This document shows positions 19,101 through 26,325 of a stretch of DNA of 64,000 bases, in pieces. The stretch lies in NCBI GenBank assembly GCA_016866495.1, contig VGMG01000002.1:62001-126000 (forward strand), read 5' to 3'. Numbering within the stretch: position 1 is the first letter of the stretch; every line of letters starts with the position of its first letter. The notes below the pieces were generated by a model. The model saw only the letters and a program-made list of their open reading frames with translations, did no database searches and was not told where the DNA came from. The DNA comes from Chlamydiota bacterium. GTDB lineage: Bacteria; Chlamydiota; Chlamydiia; Chlamydiales; RGXB01. The position numbers were made by a program, and so were the translations under genes.

Positions 19101-19703
19101 GCGATTCCTAAAAAAATTGAATACCACTTAGAGGGATTAGCCCCCCTAATTTTGGAATGGAATAAAAGACCCAGGCTCTCTTATACGTTAGGACACCATA
19201 TCCTTTATCGCCTCTCGATGTTGCTTGAGAGTGCCTTAGATCTTGGTCTTTACTTTAGCAATGAGACAGATCATTCTAAAGCGCAACATGTCATTTTTGA
19301 AACTGTCAACGGGAGACCTTTGGGATTTTCACACGATACAAATGTGAAATTTCACTATTTGCCCCAAGATATTCAGGAATCATTTACAAAAGAAGAGCTC
19401 CCTTTTTTCCGAGAATTTGCTAATTTTTCTAATTCTGTCTGCCATTATCAGGACTGGTCTTCAGGTCCTTTAAAATCCTATCTTGATGCTTTAAAAAATG
19501 CAGATGGTTTAGAGGACGAGGTTCATACCCCCCTCTTTAAAGAGCACTTAATAAAAACAAAAAAACAGGTCCTTATGATTGTTTGTCGGTTTTTATCCAA
19601 GCATTTGGAATCTAGAAAAATTTCCTTCGATTCGATCCCTATTTTGGAAAAGTTGGAATCTGTCTCTGTGAGTTGGCGATCTAGAATGAACGCTGTTCCT
19701 TAA
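16158..19703 (+). CDS. Giant chlamydia-type protein of unknown function, paralog of the 1072-aa protein
   Basis: This 1181-aa protein has no recognised domain, signal peptide or TM helix. The first about 375 residues are helical. A Ser/Pro linker follows (about 378-405, SRVESPSLDF and RQSPT), then a second helical region, a Lys/Pro-rich basic stretch (about 700-725, KKRSPKKKNSPKIPPKE) and a C-terminal domain. About residues 1005-1100 hold HHILYRLSMLLES, HVIFETVNGRPLGFSHDTN and FREFANFSNSV, which align with the C-terminus of the 1072-aa protein. It is preceded by about 120 bp of AT-rich DNA and ends at a strong bidirectional hairpin, so it may be the last gene of the 11.4-19.7 kb cluster. Confidence 0.85.
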   Translation: MSTLALTSYQKQIFSLLDLRVNEGEEKKSTKKSEKLSQLMRVRIWGYLWKQEPLKLSERQIQFLQKAQGFIEWGNTPYLSLFSVIHISMGCLLGSDFQFRPKIHLSRSASNQMGPFQKNLETIRYKLYDAICELSMLAEGYQFITQDPLPEERIFPKCLEVVNHLETTLSSFRHGLEFFSIDSAFSHILEHISLLKMAFSANPKEDKLDFDLAPILFSPADNFILLKKTKPQIFPVLYLNKKAVIFFNQLWEFFSYSVKNAEKELASLAEGIKNPELQKDFCSYLKELDQFLTCLLKARIFKSSQQRPPQNTKNDSFTDQQFLDFLDLHNKKFLEEYKEFNELGKVFGELNSKALDLHKKLCKDHEARFLEAKKAQSQPSSRVESPSLDFVAKDSPILRQSPTIKLTKHEDHIIIEMDNQDTKRPFSDLINVLQDPSSEPTNEAKTRQFDPLLRLIMYLDYSFLHANRFTNLSILACSLKLDRVLTFYKNLLKKNAFHSYYLHFFDTILPFEKGIYFKTENEMEIFSLSVAYYYRLEANALDFKFQELVCAQPKVTNPELDPLYALKDPISLEHSPQYFDPILVGQLKSFTGSDSHITTEVSSYFQNRAKTFLDVVELSILSKEEKKTLFKLFNLPISEPDWTIEDLIVYAKKISKRIDEAQEFVIKEYSTSSTEFFIHSLILYFFAPFKRMQIEHDLTQEPIEKKRSPKKKNSPKIPPKEDFNPFKGQVEAVGVLEPLVLDPVVEVSPTLAIQVPIKESNRLQDLKMLMKKISLDSEPNFYLICQMLEQQELNSLGRSFYREFFSSVRGWIERMLKVYDPENKGHQLYDLYVSLPSKLFIEHDNLILDKKERQLLTALSRLYVFNWDLDEALVETIFCPLFRGLLDQNEEKQVFEQLFFDSMHLATKILMFVSNQNSQPSVHFVLPSIFKEVSVPSSYLLGTIEQLNKMIKERPLEDQDLKEVCPKESFSHKYIRLSKIHAIPKKIEYHLEGLAPLILEWNKRPRLSYTLGHHILYRLSMLLESALDLGLYFSNETDHSKAQHVIFETVNGRPLGFSHDTNVKFHYLPQDIQESFTKEELPFFREFANFSNSVCHYQDWSSGPLKSYLDALKNADGLEDEVHTPLFKEHLIKTKKQVLMIVCRFLSKHLESRKISFDSIPILEKLESVSVSWRSRMNAVP

Positions 19704-19711
19704 ACAATACC

Positions 19712-19738
19712 GCCCCCTTTTTTAAAATAAAAGGGGGC
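19712..19738. terminator. Bidirectional hairpin terminator
   Basis: A GCCCCC/GGGGGC stem (19712-19717 with 19733-19738) extends through T/A pairs to about 10 bp with a 7-nt loop. It lies 8 bp after the end of the 1181-aa gene and 14 bp before the end of the convergent autotransporter gene, so it can serve both strands; U-runs are built into the stem. Confidence 0.75.
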
Positions 19739-19752
19739 AGTCGGTAGGGTTT

Positions 19753-22700
19753 TTAGAAATTTACCTCGATAAAGAAAGTTCCTTGCACGACTTGCGAGCG
19801 ATCTCCAATCATGTAATCGGCATCAAATCCAAACTTGAAGTTTTCTTTATACCCCAGCATTGCCTTCGCCTTGGCTTCAAACATAAAAATGGAGGGTTGC
19901 ATTCCGTACAACTGCAGTCCATCATTACAGAATTCACTTGCCTGGATAAAATTTGAGGAAAGTGCATTTGGGGAAAGGAGTGTGGTGATGATGGCACCAA
20001 CTGTCACTTGCATATCCCCATGAAAACTTTCTTGTGTGCAGGTATTAGTACCTAAATTAACTCTTAAGCAAGAGCGTAAAGTTGCCTCGTAGGAACGGTC
20101 GATGTGAGTGTTGAAATAGCTCCCTTGCATCTCGTCAAAACTTGGTCTAATAGTCTGTACAACCCCTATGTTTGCCTGAGGTTCAACATAAAGTGGCGTT
20201 GCCAACAGGAATTTTTTTGCGATATCTATAGAGCCAGTCGCATTATAGATTATAGGATTTGAATAAGTCGGCGCCGAAAAACCGCTCCAGAAAATATTTC
20301 TTTGTATTTTAGCGGCATCAACTGATCCCATCAAAGCTGCTGCCAGGGTAAAACCACTGGTTTGGGCTCCGATATACGGGCCAAAAAAGGCCTCCCTTAA
20401 TGTGCTTTTTCCGACTCCCCTTTTCCAGTGCAATTTAGATTGACTATATCCTCCAAAAAAACCGACTTTCCCCTCCTCAGAAAAGTTATACTCTGCCCCT
20501 GCACTCAACCCGAACGTATCCGCAAAATAGCCGCTACAATCTTTGTAATTGTTTTGCCACATTCCAAATCCGAGAGGATTGACCCAAAAAGTTGTGTGAT
20601 TAAGCTCGTCGAAATCATAACAGATTCTACCTCCATCACGATCCCAGCGTAAATAAGCACTTTCGATCATGCGGAAATTATTCTCTGCCTCAAGAGTTGT
20701 GATTCCCGAGATCTGTCCATTGGCAATCGTGACAAGAGCTTCTCTATAGGCACTTGGGCTTAAATTTACTAATGGAATAAAAACCTCCAAAAGACCTAAA
20801 CTTGGAGCATCTGGTGGAAAAGGGAAACAAAATAGATCAAAAGCTACGTCCCTTGCATACCCTGTCAAATCTGCGTTATCGATTGGGGGGACAAAATGGG
20901 AACTTAATATTTCCAGCTCGATTGTTTTGGCAGTCGGGTTGTCATACCATAGAAAAAACAATTCATTTCTTGGGGCAACAATAAGATCAAATGTTCCGGT
21001 ACGAGTTCCTGAATAGGTAAGAAATCTATATCTTGTGCCAATGGGATAATATCCCGATCCCTGTAGAACCGTTACAGTCCCATCAAGGGAAATATTCCCA
21101 GGATCTGTACCCGGTATGACCTGCAAAAGATCGCAATTTCCAAACCGGTCAATCTCTACCTCAATATCACCGCTAGCACCCTGGGTGTAATTTCCAGAAA
21201 CGGTTAGTGTCCCGATCGAATTTCCGGTTCGTAAAAAACCGTTATTTGTCAAAGTCCCTGTAGTTCCCGATCCTCTTAAAAGTCCGCTGCTTTGTATTAG
21301 GAAGTTGTTTTGAGAGAAATTTCCATTCACATTCATCAACCCTTCAGAGACTGCGTACTTTCCAGTAAAAGTCCCCGCTGGGACTTGGCGTAGATCTAGA
21401 ATTCCTTGACCTGTTTTATTGAATGTGCCAGATCCGTTCAAGTTTATAGAGCTTAGGTCGTCCACTTGATTGCTTGTGACATCATAAAATGCCGTAGCTA
21501 TACTTGCTATAAACAATTTAGTGGGATAGTACAAGTTGGAACCTCTAGTCGCTCCATCGTTGACGTCCAAAGTCCAATTCTGACTTTGATTAAGACCACT
21601 CAAAACAATTGTTCCGGCACCAGTTTTTGTAAGCTTATTTCCCGCTGTCCCCGTAATGGCCCCGGTTAGACTTGCTGAACCGCTAAGTATCGATATGGTC
21701 GAGTTTACTCCTGACGAAGAGATATTAAATGGATTAACCAAAGTCATTCCACCTAAAGGGGCCAAAGTAACTCCGTTACTTGGGATATATGTACCCGTTC
21801 CCATCCCATTATTCGAATTGCTAAACGTAATCGTTCCAGACTGTAAGGAGATATTTCCAGAATAGCCCACATTTGAAGCCGACAACCTTAAGGTAGAATT
21901 ACCTGTTATCGTCATCGCACCAGTTCCGACAAGTTGTCCTGAGATCGTCACATTATTGGTATTTTTTTGGATTACTCCTGAACCAGTAAAATTCAATCCT
22001 GCGTTTGTAGATACTGCACCCTGAAAGTCTAAAATAGATCCTTGATTGAAAACGATCTGCGACGTGCTGCCGATATTTTCTGCAGCTGATACAGATAGTA
22101 TTTTAGCTACAGTAGGTGTTCCAAGAACTAAAGAGCCTAAAAAAGGAGTGTTATTACCAGATAAAGTGACAGTCGTAGCCGATCCGGTATTGCTTTGTAG
22201 ACTCAAACTATTAGAACCCGTTATCACTCCAGAGATAGCGAGATTCCCTGTAAGGATTGTAGAAGAGGTAAGAATCGTCAAAGTTTTTGTGATTGAAGGG
22301 ACGGTTCCGGCTAGAGTACCCCCATTTAAATAAAGAAGTGAGCTCGAAGCTCCAAGCTGGTTTTGATTGGTAATGCTCACAGTGCCCGGATTGATTTGTA
22401 TAATACCTGAAAAAGTGGGATTAGAAGTTGTTAAGGTCATTGTTGCTGTGGTTGCAGTCGATAAAATCAATTTATTATTAGAAGCACCCTCAAAATTTCC
22501 TGTGACACTGAGATTGCTTAGCGCACTAAAAATAAAACCGCTTGTACCCACCCCGTCAATAGTAAGCTTTCTTCCAAATGTATTCGGACCTTGAATTGTG
22601 AGCTGAGGGCGAATAGCTCCTGAACCGGTTTGCGTTGTGATAAAATCACTACTTCCCACAGAATTAATCAGAACAAGATTACCCGAAAAAATATCGGTTA

Positions 22701-24099
22701 CCCCGTTATAGGTGTTGGTTCCTCCTAAATTCAGATCTCCATCACCTGTTTTTTTAATTTTACCCCCTGCTCCCGTGATATTTCCGGATAGGGTTGAAGC
22801 GCTTGTAGAGATATTTAAAACAGCAGCTGTACCGCTTGCGTTAGCAACGGAAACTGCATTGGAGACGGTTATCCCAGGTCTGAAATCGATTCCGGCTGTA
22901 TTATAGATTATGACCTGTCCTGATCCTAAGGCTGTATTACTTCCGGCTCCAAGTATCCCTAAGGTGATGGTTGTTCCCCCAGTAAAAGTGTTATCCCCAT
23001 TTAAAACTAACTCACCTGCACCTGTTTTTATAATCTTACCGGCACCGGATATGATTCCTAAAAAAGAAGCTGCACCCCCGGTAGGGACACTTAAAATTAC
23101 TCCGTTAGAAGTAGCAGTATTGATATCTATAGTATTAGATAAGGTAATTCCACTACTCAATAGGATTGTTTTTCCGTCATTAATGACAACGTTACCCTTG
23201 CCAAGACAAGAGGAGGCAAGAGCTCCTAAAGTATTACAATTGATATTAAGCTCACTTGAAAATGTATTCTGTGCAGCCAGATTGATCGTTCCGGCGCCTG
23301 TAAGGATGATCTTTCCTGGATTGGAACCGGTGCCGGTATTTTGAATAACACCCGAAAATGTTGAGGTTAGACCACCTGCTACACTGATGGTAGCCCCCGT
23401 AGTGGGTGTGATTCCAATATTTATAATGTTTGGAAGATTATAGGAGGTGCTCGGAACAAACGTTGAGCCCTCGTTCAATGTAAGGGGTCCAGAGCCTATA
23501 GAGTTCACTAAATTAGCTTGTAAAGTTCCCTGCCCTACAACAACACCCCCGCTGAAAACATTTGCTCCCGCTAAAGAAAGCGTTCCGGATCCTGACTTTG
23601 TAAAAGAACCTGTCCCCGTAATATTTCCAGAGATAGTTAAAGTAAAATTGTTAGTCTGAATAAAATTTTGTGTGTTTGTTATATTGATATTTGTTGAAAG
23701 TGAAACATTGTTCGTAGCCTGTATAACCGCGTTTGTTGAACCCGACATTTTCAAACCGTTTCCAAAAACATCCTGATTGACTAGTAAAGTTCCCGAAACA
23801 ACTTCTGTGGCAGGGCCATTTTGAAGTGTCATATTGGATAAAGATAAAGTGCCTCCATTAACAGAAAAAATCTGGTATTGATTGTTCCCGTTAATGGTAA
23901 ACCCTGCTCCATTAATCGTCAGGTTTGTCGTTACATTATTTAATGTAGCTGTGAGAGTGAAGGAGGATCCCAAAGTATTAGTTCCGCCAGAAGCGATAGC
24001 AGTATTTAAATCAGCTGTATTGTTAATTGTAATAGAGAAAAGGGAGGAGATTGTGAAACAAAAAAATCCCCAAATCGGTAAATGCCCTAATTTAATCAT
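19753..24099 (-). CDS. Autotransporter with passenger-associated (PATR-type) beta-helix repeats, Pmp-like
   Basis: This 1448-aa protein is a type V secreted outer-membrane protein. It has a signal peptide (LGHLPIWGFFCFTISSLFS), then a passenger of about 1100 residues rich in Gly, Thr, Ser and Asn. The passenger is made of repeated units such as GAGKIIKTGAGELVLNGDN followed by TFTGGTTITLGIL, typical of autotransporter-associated beta-strand repeats. The last about 270 residues form a beta-barrel (FWVNPLGFGMWQ, FGLSAGAEYNF) ending in a terminal Phe, as BAM substrates do. I chose ATG 24099 because AAAAGG lies 6 nt upstream; a GTG two codons earlier is possible. Chlamydial Pmps have GGA[I/L/V] and FxxN repeats; here the repeats are of the general autotransporter type, so it is related to Pmps in role rather than a clear Pmp. 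Confidence 0.9.
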   Translation of the reverse strand: MIKLGHLPIWGFFCFTISSLFSITINNTADLNTAIASGGTNTLGSSFTLTATLNNVTTNLTINGAGFTINGNNQYQIFSVNGGTLSLSNMTLQNGPATEVVSGTLLVNQDVFGNGLKMSGSTNAVIQATNNVSLSTNINITNTQNFIQTNNFTLTISGNITGTGSFTKSGSGTLSLAGANVFSGGVVVGQGTLQANLVNSIGSGPLTLNEGSTFVPSTSYNLPNIINIGITPTTGATISVAGGLTSTFSGVIQNTGTGSNPGKIILTGAGTINLAAQNTFSSELNINCNTLGALASSCLGKGNVVINDGKTILLSSGITLSNTIDINTATSNGVILSVPTGGAASFLGIISGAGKIIKTGAGELVLNGDNTFTGGTTITLGILGAGSNTALGSGQVIIYNTAGIDFRPGITVSNAVSVANASGTAAVLNISTSASTLSGNITGAGGKIKKTGDGDLNLGGTNTYNGVTDIFSGNLVLINSVGSSDFITTQTGSGAIRPQLTIQGPNTFGRKLTIDGVGTSGFIFSALSNLSVTGNFEGASNNKLILSTATTATMTLTTSNPTFSGIIQINPGTVSITNQNQLGASSSLLYLNGGTLAGTVPSITKTLTILTSSTILTGNLAISGVITGSNSLSLQSNTGSATTVTLSGNNTPFLGSLVLGTPTVAKILSVSAAENIGSTSQIVFNQGSILDFQGAVSTNAGLNFTGSGVIQKNTNNVTISGQLVGTGAMTITGNSTLRLSASNVGYSGNISLQSGTITFSNSNNGMGTGTYIPSNGVTLAPLGGMTLVNPFNISSSGVNSTISILSGSASLTGAITGTAGNKLTKTGAGTIVLSGLNQSQNWTLDVNDGATRGSNLYYPTKLFIASIATAFYDVTSNQVDDLSSINLNGSGTFNKTGQGILDLRQVPAGTFTGKYAVSEGLMNVNGNFSQNNFLIQSSGLLRGSGTTGTLTNNGFLRTGNSIGTLTVSGNYTQGASGDIEVEIDRFGNCDLLQVIPGTDPGNISLDGTVTVLQGSGYYPIGTRYRFLTYSGTRTGTFDLIVAPRNELFFLWYDNPTAKTIELEILSSHFVPPIDNADLTGYARDVAFDLFCFPFPPDAPSLGLLEVFIPLVNLSPSAYREALVTIANGQISGITTLEAENNFRMIESAYLRWDRDGGRICYDFDELNHTTFWVNPLGFGMWQNNYKDCSGYFADTFGLSAGAEYNFSEEGKVGFFGGYSQSKLHWKRGVGKSTLREAFFGPYIGAQTSGFTLAAALMGSVDAAKIQRNIFWSGFSAPTYSNPIIYNATGSIDIAKKFLLATPLYVEPQANIGVVQTIRPSFDEMQGSYFNTHIDRSYEATLRSCLRVNLGTNTCTQESFHGDMQVTVGAIITTLLSPNALSSNFIQASEFCNDGLQLYGMQPSIFMFEAKAKAMLGYKENFKFGFDADYMIGDRSQVVQGTFFIEVNF

Positions 24100-24124
24100 G
24101 ATCACCTTTTCTATTTTTCTTGGC

Positions 24125-25468
24125 TTAACCTTTCTTTTTATCTAACAGATGCACCATCATGGATAAGCGCGGATTTTTAGAAAAAAAATCTCTATGCTTG
24201 CGTATAAAATTCCAAAAAAGCTCGTCAAAAGCTTCACACCACGGTCCAGAAGGGTAATTGCCCATCTTTTTTAAATAATTTGAACCACTAAAGTAGGGTT
24301 TTGTAGTCATCATGCCGCCATCGGCATACTGACTCATTCCAAAAACATTAGGGACCATAACCCAATCATAAGCATCAATAAAAAGGCTCATAAACCAGTC
24401 ATAAACCTCTTTTGGATCACACTCTTTCAGTAGGAGATAATTCCCTAAAACCATCAGCCTTTCAATATGGTGGCAATAGGCAAATTTAAGCGCTTTTTGC
24501 ACAGCATCATCTACAGGAATTATCCCAGTTTCCCCCTCCCAAAACCCTTTGGGAAGCGTTTTTTTGTGATGAAAAAAATTCATTTTTCTCATCTTATCCC
24601 CGTAAATTTCATATGCTGCCCGCATAAATTCTCTCCAGCCCAGGATTTGGCGAACAAAACCCTCTTTGGAAGCAAGTGGAGCTCGATGATGAATGGCAGC
24701 TTCTAAAACCTCGTCGACTGTCAGAAGTCCTACATTTATATAGGGGCTTAGTACGGAATGCACTGTAAAAGGATCACCCATCAAAATCGCATCCTGGTAA
24801 GGACCAAAAGTGGAAAAAGCCTCATCAAAAAAACGATGCATCATTTTTTTTGCGCCTTCACGGTCGATAGCAAAAGAAAAGTCCTCAATATCTCCAGGAT
24901 TTTTCTTAAATTCGCTTTCTATTTCTTTTTGAATTTTTTTTAAAAGTGGACTTTCTTTGGGACTGGAGTAGGAACTAAGACGTACCCCTTTTGGAATTTT
25001 TTTTCGATTTTCAACATCATAACTCCATTTGCCCCCCTCCGGCTTTCCCCCTTTAATCATGATATCGAAGCGTTTTCGTTGCTTTATATAAAAAGAGGCC
25101 ATGCTTAGATGTTTCTCGTTACCTAAAAGCTCAGGAATTTCACTTTTTTTGGTAAGAAAAAGTGGAGACTCTAGAATCTCTACTTTTTTTTTTAATTCTT
25201 TAACTACTTCATGATCGATTGGATCAAAAGCTCTCATCCCTTTTTTATAATGCGGTTTTTCGCCTAAAGACACATAATCGACAGTGATTCCAAAATCTCT
25301 AAGCTCCTCTTGATAAGCTTTCATCGTGGCTCGATGAAAAAGGAGCTTTTTTTTGTGGTAGGGAAAATGTTTAAAATACCATGGGTGCTCATACAAAACA
25401 ATTCGATCCCCTTTTTCAAAAAACCTTTTCGGATCAAAAAGCTGATGAGGTAAAATGAGATATTCCAT
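24125..25468 (-). CDS. FeS-BCP/PhrB-type cryptochrome/photolyase homolog lacking most cluster cysteines
   Basis: The 447-aa protein belongs to the prokaryotic (6-4) photolyase/cryptochrome branch. It has an N-terminal antenna domain (MEYLILPHQLFDPKRFF, YVSLGEKPHYKKGM), and a C-terminal FAD domain with QILGWREFMR, HHIERLMVLGNY and VFGMSQYADGGMMTTKPYFS. Members of this branch use FAD to repair (6-4) UV photoproducts and normally bind a 4Fe-4S cluster. Here the loop that should read roughly MGDYCxxC...C is shortened to KMGNYPSGPWCEAFDELFW, so only C411 and perhaps C332 (FAYCHHI) remain. The shortened loop resembles versions I recall from Bacteroidetes. It ends 25 bp before the autotransporter start. 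For an intracellular organism a light-repair enzyme suggests UV-exposed extracellular stages or aquatic hosts. Confidence 0.88.
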   Translation of the reverse strand: MEYLILPHQLFDPKRFFEKGDRIVLYEHPWYFKHFPYHKKKLLFHRATMKAYQEELRDFGITVDYVSLGEKPHYKKGMRAFDPIDHEVVKELKKKVEILESPLFLTKKSEIPELLGNEKHLSMASFYIKQRKRFDIMIKGGKPEGGKWSYDVENRKKIPKGVRLSSYSSPKESPLLKKIQKEIESEFKKNPGDIEDFSFAIDREGAKKMMHRFFDEAFSTFGPYQDAILMGDPFTVHSVLSPYINVGLLTVDEVLEAAIHHRAPLASKEGFVRQILGWREFMRAAYEIYGDKMRKMNFFHHKKTLPKGFWEGETGIIPVDDAVQKALKFAYCHHIERLMVLGNYLLLKECDPKEVYDWFMSLFIDAYDWVMVPNVFGMSQYADGGMMTTKPYFSGSNYLKKMGNYPSGPWCEAFDELFWNFIRKHRDFFSKNPRLSMMVHLLDKKKG

Positions 25469-25818
25469 GACTTAAAACCAATTAAAAACTCTTTACGCTG
25501 TATAGCATATTTTTTAATAAATAGAAAATCAAACAGGACAACAATTCTTTTTAGACTGCAAATCAAAGTAATTGCCAATACTCCTCTAACAAAAAATCGG
25601 ACGAGACTCCTCTTCAAATCTTAAAATTACCGTCTTTAGTCACAAAGAAAAAAAGCCCATGAAGCACTCCTATCCCTTTTAAAAATTTATTCACCCATGC
25701 AAAATTTTTCTCAAGATCTCTTCAAAAGAAAACCAGACAAAAAATGCTCGATATTGTGTTCCACGCGATACAAAACTATCTTTTTTTTTACACTCCCCCT
25801 TTGTTGAAAAGGGAATTT
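25469..25818. other. 350-bp non-coding gap
   Basis: This AT-rich stretch separates the photolyase gene from the secreted-protein gene, both on the minus strand. I see no tRNA, no convincing ORF and no strong hairpin. The photolyase promoter should lie in its left part. It may contain decayed sequence. Confidence 0.5.
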
Positions 25819-26325
25819 CTATTTAGTCATGGCTCGCATAAAAGGTGCAAAAGGGATTCCTTTCTTTTTTTTTGCAGCCTTATAGCAATCAAGAAAAATA
25901 GGTTTCATCTTCTTTGGATTTAACCCTGCTTTTTTACAAAACCCCTCAAAAGTTGTATCAAAACAGGGTTTAGTCGCTTCATTGATAAATTCTTTGGTAA
26001 AGCCATTGCAAAACTTTTTAAATTGAATGGAATTTGAAGAGGTAAGGTTTTTAAGGTTGGATTTAAGGTTGCTATTTGTCAGGACAACCCCAAAAAAAGA
26101 AAAGGGGGAAACTTCTCTAGTCCTTTCGCCAGCCTCCTCCAGAGATTTTTTATATTTAAGAAGTCCAAGGGAGGAATTGCCTGCTAAAGTGTCTACTATA
26201 TAGGCAATATCCTCTTTTTGGTTCTTAGTCGCCTCAATTTTGAACTTTTGGCATTTTGCTCCCTCTAGTTGTTGTGAAACCGCCAAAAAAGAGCAAAACA
26301 AAAAAAACTTATGAAGGTTCCTCAT
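25819..26325 (-). CDS. Small secreted Cys-containing protein of unknown function
   Basis: This 168-aa product has a signal peptide (HKFFLFCSFLAVSQQLEGA) and a basic mature part with Cys in CQKF, FCNGF, PCFDT, FCKKAG and DCYKAAKKKK. This suggests a folded, possibly disulfide-bonded periplasmic or exported protein. I recognise no family. The start overlaps the end of the tricorn-like protease gene by 17 bp, so it is probably translationally coupled to it and could be its substrate, inhibitor or partner; this link is inference from gene order. Confidence 0.75.
   Translation of the reverse strand: MRNLHKFFLFCSFLAVSQQLEGAKCQKFKIEATKNQKEDIAYIVDTLAGNSSLGLLKYKKSLEEAGERTREVSPFSFFGVVLTNSNLKSNLKNLTSSNSIQFKKFCNGFTKEFINEATKPCFDTTFEGFCKKAGLNPKKMKPIFLDCYKAAKKKKGIPFAPFMRAMTK

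Noticed and set aside
21466-24145. Many plus-strand ORFs of 60-144 codons opposite the autotransporter gene
   Set aside because: They mirror the Gly/Thr/Ser/Asn-rich repeats in reverse (Val/Pro/Ile-rich translations), lack ribosome binding sites and lie wholly inside a convincing gene.
25321-25617. 98-codon minus-strand ORF across the photolyase start
   Set aside because: It overlaps the photolyase N-terminus in another frame, has a composition driven by AT-rich DNA and no good start signal.
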